Shown: one piece after another, positions 43,470 through 52,262 of the stretch
Layout of the letters: each line of letters begins with the position of its first letter
How positions within the stretch are numbered: the stretch's first letter is position 1
Source of the DNA: an uncultured Ignavibacteria bacterium
GTDB lineage: Bacteria > Bacteroidota > Ignavibacteria > Tepidaquicellales > Tepidaquicellaceae
Assembly: GCA_937974175.1 (NCBI GenBank)
Contig: CALJIG010000035.1
Location: 1 to 64,000 of the forward strand
Length of the DNA stretch: 64,000 nt
Direction of reading: 5' to 3'
Notes under the pieces: generated by a model
Seen by the model: the letters and a program-made list of their open reading frames with translations, nothing else
Database searches by the model: none
What the model was told of the DNA's origin: nothing
Program-made: the position numbers and the translations under genes

Positions 43470-44090
43470 ATGAAAAAAATATTATTAATTATTTTAATTT
43501 TAATCAGCAGTAATTTATTTGCACAGGAAAATAACGAAGATTATTTTCAAATCGGTTTATATGGAGGTGAGTATCAGAGTTTTGCTTCCCCTTTCTATGA
43601 GCCTTCTTATGTTATAAATACAATTGGAATTGAATTGGAAAATATAAAAACTGAGCATTTCAGTTTTTATATAAAAGCTAATTATCAGAATACATATAAC
43701 GAAATACAAAAGTTACTAGATTTACCGCCCTTTACTTATGACTATAAAAATCCCAAAATGTACAGATTTATTTTAAATTTTGGTGTTAAATATTATACAA
43801 GAATTAAATCACCACAAATTTATTTTAATTTAGGATTATCTCATGAAAATCTTTCTGTAGGCGAGTATTCATATACAGTCAGCGATCCTATGAGTGGTGC
43901 TGTTTATGGGAGAAGTTCAGGCTCACATCAATATAATAAATTATTTATTGATTGCGGTACAGGATTGAAATTTAAGCTCAGTAATAAAATTAGCTTAGAT
44001 CTGCAATATTCATTTGGTATAAACTTCGAGAAAAGATATAATACAATCTCTTCTAATACTATTTTAGCAGGAATAAAGTATACCCTATAA
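43470..44090 (+). CDS. Outer-membrane beta-barrel-like protein (paralogue B)
   Basis: 206 residues, signal peptide ending NLFAQ, then the same order of strands as its neighbour (FQIGLYGGEYQS matches FTIGLYTGTYMG; the ends AGIKYTL and AGIKYNL match). This supports a tandem duplication followed by divergence. It lacks the His-rich segment. Convergent with the GNAT gene. Confidence 0.65.
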   Translation: MKKILLIILILISSNLFAQENNEDYFQIGLYGGEYQSFASPFYEPSYVINTIGIELENIKTEHFSFYIKANYQNTYNEIQKLLDLPPFTYDYKNPKMYRFILNFGVKYYTRIKSPQIYFNLGLSHENLSVGEYSYTVSDPMSGAVYGRSSGSHQYNKLFIDCGTGLKFKLSNKISLDLQYSFGINFEKRYNTISSNTILAGIKYTL

Positions 44091-44093
44091 CTT

Positions 44094-44546
44094 CTATTCC
44101 AAATGCAGCTTCATGCCTTCATGGGTAGCTTTGAAGCCAAGCTTCTCATAAAAGCGGTGAGCATCTTTTCGTTGCTTATCTGTAGTAAGCTGAACAATGC
44201 GGCATTTTTTTTTCTTTGCTCTTTCTATTGCATACTCCATCATCTTTGTGCCGATTCCCTTCCCTGTCATAGTATCTTTCACTCTTACACTTTCAATCAT
44301 CATTCTCATACTTCCGCAGTAAGTCAGGTTAGGAATAAAAGTAAGCTGCATCGTACCGATGATTTCACCATCCAGCTCAAGAACAGTCAGCTCCTGATTT
44401 GAGTCAGCATCTATACGATAAAAAAAATCATAGTAAGATGAAGGAAGCGGCATTTCAAATCTTTCCCTTGTCTTCCCGAGGAAATCATTTGCCAGCATTT
44501 CTACAATTGCCGGCACATCTTCTTTAACAGCCTTTCTGAAAATCAT
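44094..44546 (-). CDS. GNAT family N-acetyltransferase
   Basis: About 150 residues from the ATG preceding IFRKAVKEDVPAIVEML; an upstream GTG would extend it into the neighbouring gene. The acetyl-CoA loop is TGKGIGTKMM and the C-terminal FYEKLGFKATH is typical. The substrate is unknown. The start overlaps the end of the upstream TPR-like gene, so they are cotranslated. Confidence 0.87.
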   Translation of the reverse strand: MIFRKAVKEDVPAIVEMLANDFLGKTRERFEMPLPSSYYDFFYRIDADSNQELTVLELDGEIIGTMQLTFIPNLTYCGSMRMMIESVRVKDTMTGKGIGTKMMEYAIERAKKKKCRIVQLTTDKQRKDAHRFYEKLGFKATHEGMKLHLE

Positions 44547-45322
44547 GTATATCTCTGTAAAATTTTGTAAAGCACAAAACACATTACAATTATTAAGGCT
44601 ATAAGAAATGAAAAAACATAAACAGGATTCAGCCTCGGCTTTTTAATTCCCTTCTCCTCAGCTTTTTTCTTCTTTCTTTTTTCTTCGTCGTCTTCTGCAA
44701 GAATTTTTTCCATCCATAGCTTTGTATCTGTAAAATTTTCGTTCACTTCAAGAAAGAGCGGCGAGTTCACCTGCTTAAGATTTGCCTCTGCATAAGATTT
44801 TAAATTCAATATGCTCTCCGGAATTTCGTATCTGTGCTTTAAATCATTCAGATAAACCTTATTGCAATACTCAACAATCAACCTGCTTACATTAGCGTTG
44901 CTGCCGAAAACCATGCCGTCAAGCTCGAGTAAATAGTTCAAGTCATTTCTGAACAGCCTCATCATGCCTGCTTTTTCAATCTTCACAAATAATTCATTGC
45001 GGTCTTTCTCGTTTGAAATCTGAAAATATGTTTTAGCATAGTACATGCTCTGGTTTCGCATATCGGCTATTTTTTTTGCATTAGGCGTCAGGTCGTAGTC
45101 AATATCATAGCCTTCGCTTGAAGCGATATGCGGTTCGACTTTAAAATCGGTGCAGATAATATCGAGATAATATTTATAAGGAATTAAGATTCGCTGCCAT
45201 AGCGCTTCTTTATGGGTGGGATGTAACTCAAGAATTTCATCAATGTACTCAATCGCGCTTTCGAAGTTTTTTAAAGCAACTTCTTCCTGAGCCAGAGTGA
45301 GCTTGTTTTCGATATTGAGCAT
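44543..45322 (-). CDS. TPR-like protein with C-terminal membrane helix
   Basis: 259 residues: N-terminal helix pairs (EVALKNFESAIEYIDEILELHPTHKEALW) resembling one TPR, a helical middle, a Lys/Glu-rich stretch (EDDEEKRKKKKAEEKG) and one C-terminal membrane helix (about 235-255), so it is probably tail-anchored. Role unknown. It precedes the GNAT gene with an overlap. Confidence 0.68.
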   Translation of the reverse strand: MLNIENKLTLAQEEVALKNFESAIEYIDEILELHPTHKEALWQRILIPYKYYLDIICTDFKVEPHIASSEGYDIDYDLTPNAKKIADMRNQSMYYAKTYFQISNEKDRNELFVKIEKAGMMRLFRNDLNYLLELDGMVFGSNANVSRLIVEYCNKVYLNDLKHRYEIPESILNLKSYAEANLKQVNSPLFLEVNENFTDTKLWMEKILAEDDEEKRKKKKAEEKGIKKPRLNPVYVFSFLIALIIVMCFVLYKILQRYT

Positions 45323-45460
45323 GTTCTAAAGGGAATTAATCAAAATAAGATAAAAGTCTCTTATTAGAAATATAATTCTTAATCTTAACATTGCTTTTTG
45401 AATTGAAGCACTTACTAAAAGCAGCAATTTTTGAATATACTTTTTTTAAATCAAACTAAT

Positions 45461-46879
45461 ATGATGAGAACAAAAATTATACTTTTGTTTCTTTTTGCTG
45501 CAAATTTTTCCTTTGCGCAATTTGATGATATACTGAAAAAAACCATAGGAAGTAAAGATGCATGGATACCGGGAAAATCTATTACTTCCTCTATTAATGA
45601 TGCACTTCCTACTGTTAGCATGCTGGATTTTTTAAACGGTGTAGAACCTGAAGCCTTGCCTGACCTTACCGATATGAAACCCGGCTACTACCGCGGCGAT
45701 ATTCAATCTTACTGTTTGCATGCCGGGACTTACGGTCCTACAAAAGGCAATGGTTATTTAATAGGGCCTTTGCTTGGTAAAAATGCCGACATAGTTGAAA
45801 GTGTTCTGAATAAATCAGTGTCACATCCGGAAATAAAGCAGCGTGATATACAGCTGTTACTATGGGCAATCGAATCCGGTACAAAATTTGATGACCTTCA
45901 GATGGAATTAAAACTTAGAGTAAAACCGCTTCTGAGTACCTCAGATTTAGTTAGACTTAATGCAGATATTAATGATGCTCTCGATCTATTGCCTGGTGAA
46001 CTTGTTTCCCTTGCAAAATTCTACAGTGGAATGCGCGATGTTATAAAAAATCCTAAATCTTCCTATGAAGATGTTGAAAGACTTGCTGTAAATACAACCG
46101 GAGTTGAAGTCGATTTAAAGGAAAATATAGATGAAGGTAAATGGGCTTATATTGGTGATAACTATTTCATAAGAACTTTTCCTGTTTCCTACCCGACAAC
46201 AACTTTAGAAATTCTATGCCTGCCGCTGGTAAAAATATTGCGCGACAGCAAAAATAGAATTATAAACATAACAGGAAACGGTTATACGACTGAAATTGAA
46301 TATGATGATGCACCAGGCAGAGATATATTATCAACATCCGGCAATCCTGATATGCCGATTTGGAGATTCAAAAAACTGACTTTCACGAATGATGGAGACC
46401 AGGTTATAATTGAAAACAGAGGCTGGATTATTCGCGATAGCGGAAAGCCGATATCAGGAAGTACCGGTCAGGGTATAACAATGGAAACAGATAATGAACT
46501 CAACACTCCAACATACGATAGATACATGCGCAGATACAATTCTAATCTTTCAGGAAATGATGAATTAAAAAAATCAATAAGCTCATTAAAGAAAAATAAA
46601 GGTCAGGGAGAAAAAGAAAGCATAAGTGATTTTAATCCGGATAAAGATATTCATGACGGGTTGAAAGCTGCAACAAATCCAACCGATTTTAAAAATAAAA
46701 GTAAGTGGTTTCATAATAATCTGAGCAATACACTTGCTGCATGGAAATGCTCGATAGCTGCTTTAGGAGGAGGAAGCTGCGAACCAACTCCGCCAAAGCC
46801 GCCGCTCCCAAAGTTTCCATCATTGCCGTCAAATCCCGGAAAGCAAAGGCTTGCAAACTCAAACAGAGCTGCGCAATAA
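45461..46879 (+). CDS. Secreted protein with possible thioester-domain signature
   Basis: About 472 residues from the ATG at 45461, with a signal peptide ending FSFAQ (an in-frame TTG at 45431 is less likely). Residues SYCLHAGTYGP (Cys85) and, about 45 residues later, IQLLLWAIESG (Gln131, Trp135) match the spacing pattern of thioester domains, where a Cys bonds to a Gln four residues before a Trp. The C-terminus is Pro-rich (PTPPKPPLPKFPSLPSNP). No named family is recognised. A terminator follows. Confidence 0.55.
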   Translation: MMRTKIILLFLFAANFSFAQFDDILKKTIGSKDAWIPGKSITSSINDALPTVSMLDFLNGVEPEALPDLTDMKPGYYRGDIQSYCLHAGTYGPTKGNGYLIGPLLGKNADIVESVLNKSVSHPEIKQRDIQLLLWAIESGTKFDDLQMELKLRVKPLLSTSDLVRLNADINDALDLLPGELVSLAKFYSGMRDVIKNPKSSYEDVERLAVNTTGVEVDLKENIDEGKWAYIGDNYFIRTFPVSYPTTTLEILCLPLVKILRDSKNRIINITGNGYTTEIEYDDAPGRDILSTSGNPDMPIWRFKKLTFTNDGDQVIIENRGWIIRDSGKPISGSTGQGITMETDNELNTPTYDRYMRRYNSNLSGNDELKKSISSLKKNKGQGEKESISDFNPDKDIHDGLKAATNPTDFKNKSKWFHNNLSNTLAAWKCSIAALGGGSCEPTPPKPPLPKFPSLPSNPGKQRLANSNRAAQ

Positions 46880-46906
46880 ATTAGTCTTTAGAACTTAGTA
46901 TAATAT

Positions 46907-46943
46907 TAATCCCGTTTAGTAATAACTAAGCGGGATTTTTTTT
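46907..46943 (+). terminator. Rho-independent terminator after the secreted protein
   Basis: AATCCCGTTTAGT (46907-46919) pairs with ACTAAGCGGGATT (46924-46936), 13 bp with one T-G pair and a 4-base loop, followed by nine T residues. Confidence 0.88.
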
Positions 46944-47225
46944 TCCTATTACTACTAATAGGGAACATCATCTTTTTTTTCTTGACATGACTTGTTATAT
47001 TAGATGAGTATGTTTTTGTGAATGAAGAAATGCAGCGGGCGGGCTCAGAATGTTACAATAATGTTACAGCTCAGAATTTATAATTCAGAATTTATAATTC
47101 AGAATTCAGAATCTATAAAAAATCCGTCAAAAATTCATCAAAAATCCTGAATGACGAAAAAACAAAATTTCGGCACCGAAGGTTCGCCTTGGCGAATTGT
47201 TTTTACAACACAATTGGAAAGAAAA

Positions 47226-47530
47226 CCCGACTTTTTTCCGACCAAATTCAATTAAGATTTTAGATCTAAGATTTGAATTTTGTGTTAATTTTGTGTTTTT
47301 GTGTTTTAGTGGCAAATAAAACCCGACCAAAATCCGACCAAATTCATTTAAGATTTTTGATTTAAGATTAAAATTTTGTTCAATTTTGTGTTTTTGTGTT
47401 TTAGTGGCAAATAAAACCCGACCATTATCCGACCAAATTCATTTATGATCTTTGATTTAAGGTTTCAATTTTGTGTTATTTTTGAGGTTTTATGTTTTAG
47501 TGGAAAATAAAACCCGACCAAAATCCGACC
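47226..47530. repeat. 95/96-bp tandem array with CCGAC pairs
   Basis: Four CCGAC-N6-CCGAC pairs start at 47227, 47323, 47418 and 47514, giving steps of 96, 95 and 96 bp. Units share TTTTAGTGGCAAATAAAA before and AAATTCATTTA after the pair. Units are degenerate and there is no conserved repeat with unique spacers, so it is not a CRISPR array. Confidence 0.88.
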
Positions 47531-47646
47531 AAAATCAAATTTGAAATTTGGAATTTGGAATTCGTAATTGAAAAAGAATCCGACTTTTTACAATTTTTAA
47601 ATAGAAAGAAGGTTAAAAAGAAAAATGTTACAATAATGTTACATAT

Positions 47647-47674
47647 GAAATCTGAAATCTGAAATCTGAAATCT
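47647..47674. repeat. 7-bp tandem repeat (GAAATCT x4)
   Basis: Four perfect GAAATCT units, flanked by ATGTTACAATAATGTTAC-type sequences at about 47624 and 47680. Similar GAAACCT/GAAATCT units occur near 49276 downstream of pckG. Confidence 0.85.
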
Positions 47675-47739
47675 GAAGAATGTGACAATAATGTTACTCT
47701 TACCTTCTACTTTATACTTGCTACTTTATACTTTAAAAA

Positions 47740-48642
47740 TTAATGATGTATAGGATGAGCTAACGCTGCGCTATTTTTATTCCGCTGATAGATGCTCCAC
47801 CCGGCTCCGGCAAGGACAACAACTGCTCCGATAATCTGCAGATGATGAACTCCCTGACCAAGGAAAACAATACTGTAAAAAATAGTAAGAGGAACGCTGA
47901 AGAAAGTATAGACCATAGCCGATGATGCGCCGACCTCACTGATGCATTTATAATATGAGCCGAATACAACTGCTCCGCCGATAACGCCGACAAATGCAAG
48001 CATCATATAATTATTAAGACCGAGCGAAGCCCATGGAGTGGACTGAATACTTGCAAATGAAAATGGAATGAGGACAACTAAACCGAAGAATGCAAGCAAT
48101 GCCGTGAAAGCTGCCGGATGGTATTTTTTGCTGATATCACTTACAAGCACAGAGCTGAATGAAATAAGTACGGCAGATATAATCATTAGTGTATCGCCGG
48201 ATAAGCTGCCGCTGCCGTGATGCATACCGCCGAGCGTAGAAATTACAACTCCGGCAATTGCAACCAGTGCACCGGCAAAAGCAGGCCATGACCATTTTTC
48301 CAGGCGGAATATAACGGCAAAAATCATTGAGAATATAGGAGCGGTGTTGAAAATTATTGAGCCTTGCGTAGCTGAAGTTTCCTGAAGTCCTGTTGCGATA
48401 GTGTATGAATAGAGACCGAAGTTAAGTCCGCCTGCAAGCGCGATGATAAGTAGTTCTTTGACAGGTATCTTCTTCCATTTTTTCCAGAATGTTGCCAGCA
48501 GAGCCATCGATATTATAATAAGAAGAACACGAACAGATGCAACTACACCGCTTTCAATACCTTTAAGCATATGCAGAAAAAGATAATTGAAGCTTACCAG
48601 AACGGCAAACAATAGTCCGTACTTATTCAGGAATTTGCTCAA
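47740..48642 (-). CDS. EamA/DMT family transporter
   Basis: A 300-residue drug/metabolite exporter of the EamA family with about ten membrane helices in two homologous halves (second half about 150-290). It has no signal peptide and ends in a His-rich tail. The substrate cannot be predicted. Upstream lies the small unknown gene with its terminator; downstream is the repeat island. Confidence 0.9.
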   Translation of the reverse strand: MSKFLNKYGLLFAVLVSFNYLFLHMLKGIESGVVASVRVLLIIISMALLATFWKKWKKIPVKELLIIALAGGLNFGLYSYTIATGLQETSATQGSIIFNTAPIFSMIFAVIFRLEKWSWPAFAGALVAIAGVVISTLGGMHHGSGSLSGDTLMIISAVLISFSSVLVSDISKKYHPAAFTALLAFFGLVVLIPFSFASIQSTPWASLGLNNYMMLAFVGVIGGAVVFGSYYKCISEVGASSAMVYTFFSVPLTIFYSIVFLGQGVHHLQIIGAVVVLAGAGWSIYQRNKNSAALAHPIHH

Positions 48643-48726
48643 AGTTATCCCCCGATAATTATTTGAATGATTTCAAAGATGAAATGAAGTTTGAGCAATT
48701 TAGTGTTTTGAAATCAATAATACAAA

Positions 48727-48764
48727 ATAAAAACCCGCTGACAATATTTACTTTATCAACGGGT
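48727..48764 (-). terminator. Terminator of the small unknown gene
   Basis: ACCCG...CGGGT stem (48733-48737 with 48760-48764) followed on the minus strand by a T tract. It closely resembles the terminator at 49229-49256, so the two flank the same gene. Confidence 0.7.
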
Positions 48765-48814
48765 CTAAGGAAAGGAAAAGGAATGAAAAAAAATTGTTAC
48801 CGGGTTATTATATT

Positions 48815-49225
48815 TTAATATACCAGGCCGCCCGGAGCAGCACTCATATAGAATAAAGGATTAGTTGCTATTATATCGTTGAACTCTCTTAACTGAGAAA
48901 AATTTACATTGGAGCATTTGAAAGAAAGCAGTTCGTTATTATCTTCGTATAAAATTACCATTACTTCGTTGTCGTTCACTTTCTGAAATGTGAATTTCAT
49001 TTCTGTACCTTTAGATGACTTTTTTGTAATCTTTATAAAGGGTTTTTCGAGTTTGTTGAATTCTACTGACATGGTATTTGAGTTTATAGGGTTAATTAAT
49101 TTGCTTCTAATTCCCTTATATTCACTTTCCGTGCCAAAAAAAATCGATAAAATAAGCCATATTAGAAAGATTTTATATAGGATGGATAAAATAAAGAGTA
49201 GTGAGATTACTGTGTTGGGAAACAA
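48815..49225 (-). CDS. Hypothetical protein with N-terminal membrane helix
   Basis: 136 residues: a hydrophobic N-terminus (about 6-32), then a beta-rich domain with PFIKITKKSSKGTEMKFTF and MVILYEDNNELLSFKCSN. No family recognised. Its ATG at 49225 lies in the T tract of the pckG terminator, so its own promoter is not obvious and the start is uncertain. It is bounded by two near-identical terminators. Confidence 0.5.
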   Translation of the reverse strand: MFPNTVISLLFILSILYKIFLIWLILSIFFGTESEYKGIRSKLINPINSNTMSVEFNKLEKPFIKITKKSSKGTEMKFTFQKVNDNEVMVILYEDNNELLSFKCSNVNFSQLREFNDIIATNPLFYMSAAPGGLVY

Positions 49226-49228
49226 AAA

Positions 49229-49256
49229 ACCCGCTTAAGATTATTCTCAAACGGGT
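49229..49256 (-). terminator. Terminator downstream of pckG
   Basis: ACCCG (49252-49256 on the minus strand) pairs with CGGGT (49229-49233), extended by TCT/AGA and AA/TT pairs; the T tract is at 49224-49229. It lies downstream of pckG and overlaps the start of the 136-residue gene. Confidence 0.8.
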
Positions 49257-49303
49257 CTTTATTAATATATATGTTATCTGAAACCTGAAACCTGAAATCT
49301 GGG

Positions 49304-51049
49304 TTATCCGATTCTTTTTTCAAGTGCATGGTACTCATCCCACATTTCCTTAGGAAGAGCATCACCGACTTTTTCAAAGAATTCTTTCATACCGGGAAGT
49401 TCGCCTTTCCAGTTTTCATTTTTAACTTCGAGTGCTTTTTCAACTTGTTCTTTTGTCATATCAAGACCTGTGGTATCAAGTCCGCCAGTTGTCGGTACGT
49501 TACCTATTGCAGTTTTAACTGCTTCGGTTTTGCCATTTAGTCTTTCGTAAACCCATTTAAGAACTCTGGCGTTCTCGCCGAATCCGGGCCATAAGAACTT
49601 GCCGTTCTCATCTGTTCTGAACCAGTTAATGTGGAAAATCTTTGGAGCTTTATCTCCGAGCTTCTTGCCCATATCGAGCCAGTGCTGGAAGTAATCTCCT
49701 GCATTGTAACCTATGAAAGGAAGCATTGCAAACGGGTCGCGTCTTATTACACCAACTGCTCCTGTTGCTGCTGCTGTTGTTTCAGATGACATTGTTGCGC
49801 CGACGAATACACCATGCTGCCAGTCGAATGATTCATATACAAGCGGAACGTTTGTGGCTCTTCTTGCTCCGAATAAAATTGCATCGATTGGAACTCCCAT
49901 AGGGTTTTCGAATTCAGATGAAATACACGGACATTGAGCTGCAGGTGCTGTGAAGCGTGAGTTCGGGTGAGCGGCATTGCCTTCACCTGTATAATCTCTT
50001 CCCTGCCAGTCTTTCATTCCTTCAGGTTTCTCTTTTGTGAATCCTTCCCACCATGGTTCATTCTCTTTTGTAAGAGCAACGTTGGTAAAGATTGCATTCT
50101 TATGAAGTGATGCAATTGCATTCGGATTTGTCTTTGGGTTTGTGCCGGGAGCTACGCCGAAGAATCCTGCTTCAGGATTAATAGCATATAATCTGCCGTC
50201 TTCGCCGATATACATCCATGCGATATCATCGCCGACTGTTTTTACTTTATAGCCCTGATCTTCAAGAGCTGATACCATCATAGCAAGATTGGTCTTTCCG
50301 CATGCAGAAGGTAAAGCAGCGGTGATGTATGATTTCTTACCGTCAGGAGTTTCAAGTTCAAGGATAAGCATGTGCTCAGCCATCCAGCCTTCCTGCTTAG
50401 CAAGCCATGAAGCAATACGAAGAGCAAAGCATTTCTTACCAAGTAATGCATTACCGCCGTAACCTGAACCAACAGACCATATCAAATACTCTTCAGGGAA
50501 ATGAGCAATATATCTTCTATCAGGATTACAGTCTGCGACTGAATGAAGACCTGCAACGTAATCGTATTCATCTTTCATCTGGTCTAGAGCTTTCTGCCCC
50601 ATTCTCGTCATGATTTTCATATTGGCAACTACATATGGTGAGTCGGTAAGTTCAACGCCTACTTTAGAAGCAGGAGCGCCAAGCGGACCCATTACGTAAG
50701 GCACAACGTACATAGTACGTCCCTTCATGCAGCCGTCATAAATTCCTTTCATTATTTCTTTCATCTCTTCAGGCGATTTCCAATTATTTGTGACACCGGC
50801 ATCCTTTTTATCTTTAGTACAAATAAATGTACAGTGTTCTACACGTGCTACGTCGTTTGGATTTGAATATGATAAATAACTGTTCGGATAAGTTTCCTCA
50901 TTGAGTTTATGGAAAGTACCATCTTCAAGCATTTTATTTACGAGCATTTGATATTCTTCATCTGAACCGTTGCACCAATAAATGGCATCGGGTTTACAAA
51001 GATCAGCGCATTCCTGCACCCAATCTTTCAACTTCATTGAGTAAGGCAT
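49304..51049 (-). CDS. pckG: Phosphoenolpyruvate carboxykinase (GTP)
   Basis: Interconverts oxaloacetate and phosphoenolpyruvate using GTP/GDP; the length (581 aa) and the P-loop region LPSACGKTNLAMM near 250 are those of the GTP-dependent class, unlike the shorter ATP class. FGARRATNVPLV and RRDPFAMLPFIGYNAGDY are GTP-class motifs. Its ribosome-binding site (AGGAGAAA) is clear. It is probably central to gluconeogenesis in this organism. Confidence 0.95.
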   Translation of the reverse strand: MPYSMKLKDWVQECADLCKPDAIYWCNGSDEEYQMLVNKMLEDGTFHKLNEETYPNSYLSYSNPNDVARVEHCTFICTKDKKDAGVTNNWKSPEEMKEIMKGIYDGCMKGRTMYVVPYVMGPLGAPASKVGVELTDSPYVVANMKIMTRMGQKALDQMKDEYDYVAGLHSVADCNPDRRYIAHFPEEYLIWSVGSGYGGNALLGKKCFALRIASWLAKQEGWMAEHMLILELETPDGKKSYITAALPSACGKTNLAMMVSALEDQGYKVKTVGDDIAWMYIGEDGRLYAINPEAGFFGVAPGTNPKTNPNAIASLHKNAIFTNVALTKENEPWWEGFTKEKPEGMKDWQGRDYTGEGNAAHPNSRFTAPAAQCPCISSEFENPMGVPIDAILFGARRATNVPLVYESFDWQHGVFVGATMSSETTAAATGAVGVIRRDPFAMLPFIGYNAGDYFQHWLDMGKKLGDKAPKIFHINWFRTDENGKFLWPGFGENARVLKWVYERLNGKTEAVKTAIGNVPTTGGLDTTGLDMTKEQVEKALEVKNENWKGELPGMKEFFEKVGDALPKEMWDEYHALEKRIG

Positions 51050-51122
51050 TTTTTCTCCTGTGGTTTTATATGTTTTAGTGAATAAAAAATTTTAATGTAT
51101 TATTATGAATAAACTGCACTTG

Positions 51123-52253
51123 CTAAACATCATCTTTCTTAACTTTTTTCTTAGGTGTTAATATCTTCTTTATCTTATGCGTATATAAGTTTTCTTTTTT
51201 AATATCTGTTATTGAACTCTGATTATAACTCATTAATATCGCTACCGGCCGCGTGGATTCAAAATTCATAAGGACAATTTTTATCATGCTCATTATCGGA
51301 ATAGAAAGTATCATACCCATTACTCCCCATACATAACCCCACATTATCAAAGATAATAATAATAATATTGGACTTAAATCCAATTTATCCCCCAAAACCT
51401 GAGGCTCTATAATATTGCCGACAACGTTTGCCAGTACAATTAAAATGATAAGTATCACAATTGCAGTTCCAAAGCTATCGAATTGCACCAGCGCTGTCAT
51501 GAACGGCAGTATAGTTGCAATCATAGAACCAATCGTAGGAATGTAATGCATCAGAAAAGACAGGAATGCCCATACAATATAAAAATCAACATCGAATAAC
51601 CAGAGAATTATACCTATTAGAATAGCGTGCAAAAGATTTATAACTGTCTTCCCAACGATATACCTTCGCACGTCAAGAAAAATATCGCCCATCGTATTAG
51701 CGATTCTTCTTGCGCGCTCTTCCGAGAAAGCTCTTAGCACTCTGCGTTTTAAACTTCCTAGCTCAGAAAGAATAAAAATTACATAAATAAGAATAAGCAC
51801 AAAATCACCGAATATACTGGCAATGCCGGTGAATACCGAAGTTATCCATCCCTGAACTGAGCTATCCTGAATTATATTTTTCAGATTCATCGATTCCCTT
51901 AGAGCTATAGCATCTATTCCGTAATTTTTGAGATTATCTGCAGCATATTGCAGTAACAAGTTAAACTTATCCTGATATTTAGGAATTCCGGCAGTGAATG
52001 GGCCAACACTTGTAAGTATAAATACACTTACAATGTTTGCAATTATAACTATAGTAAGTATTACAATTACTATGGCTAAAAATGATGGTACTCTTTTCTT
52101 TTTTAGTAATTCAAAGAACGGTTCAAATATAAATGCTATAATGATTGCTATAAAAAACGGCAGCAGTATTGCCTGCAGCGTTTTTAATGCAAAAACGGAT
52201 ACACCCAGAATAAAAAGGACGGCGGCAACTTTCAGGACTTTACTATCTTTCAT
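51123..52253 (-). CDS. AI-2E family transporter
   Basis: 376 residues with eight predicted membrane helices and the long periplasmic segment between helices 3 and 4 that is typical of the family (PF01594). Members include autoinducer-2 exporters and Na+/H+ antiporters; the substrate here is unknown. The queC gene lies 9 bp upstream in the same direction. Confidence 0.9.
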   Translation of the reverse strand: MKDSKVLKVAAVLFILGVSVFALKTLQAILLPFFIAIIIAFIFEPFFELLKKKRVPSFLAIVIVILTIVIIANIVSVFILTSVGPFTAGIPKYQDKFNLLLQYAADNLKNYGIDAIALRESMNLKNIIQDSSVQGWITSVFTGIASIFGDFVLILIYVIFILSELGSLKRRVLRAFSEERARRIANTMGDIFLDVRRYIVGKTVINLLHAILIGIILWLFDVDFYIVWAFLSFLMHYIPTIGSMIATILPFMTALVQFDSFGTAIVILIILIVLANVVGNIIEPQVLGDKLDLSPILLLLSLIMWGYVWGVMGMILSIPIMSMIKIVLMNFESTRPVAILMSYNQSSITDIKKENLYTHKIKKILTPKKKVKKDDV

Positions 52254-52262
52254 TAGACAAGT

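Larger units (their letters stand above)
46880..47739. other. Repeat-rich gene-free region
   Basis: 860 bp without a credible gene. It holds the terminator at 46907-46943, repeated GAATTTATAATTCA units near 47075-47110, small palindromes (TTCGGCACCGAA 47169-47180; TTCGCCTTGGCGAA 47183-47196), the 95/96-bp array and a 7-bp tandem repeat. TACTAATAGGGA near 46952 also occurs near 16399 at the other repeat locus. Confidence 0.82.

Noticed and set aside
47226..47530. CRISPR array
   Set aside because: The period is 95-96 bp with divergent units and no short identical repeat separated by unique spacers; no cas genes.
47127..47688. Short minus-strand frames (67 and 63 residues)
   Set aside because: They translate the degenerate repeat array and simple repeats.
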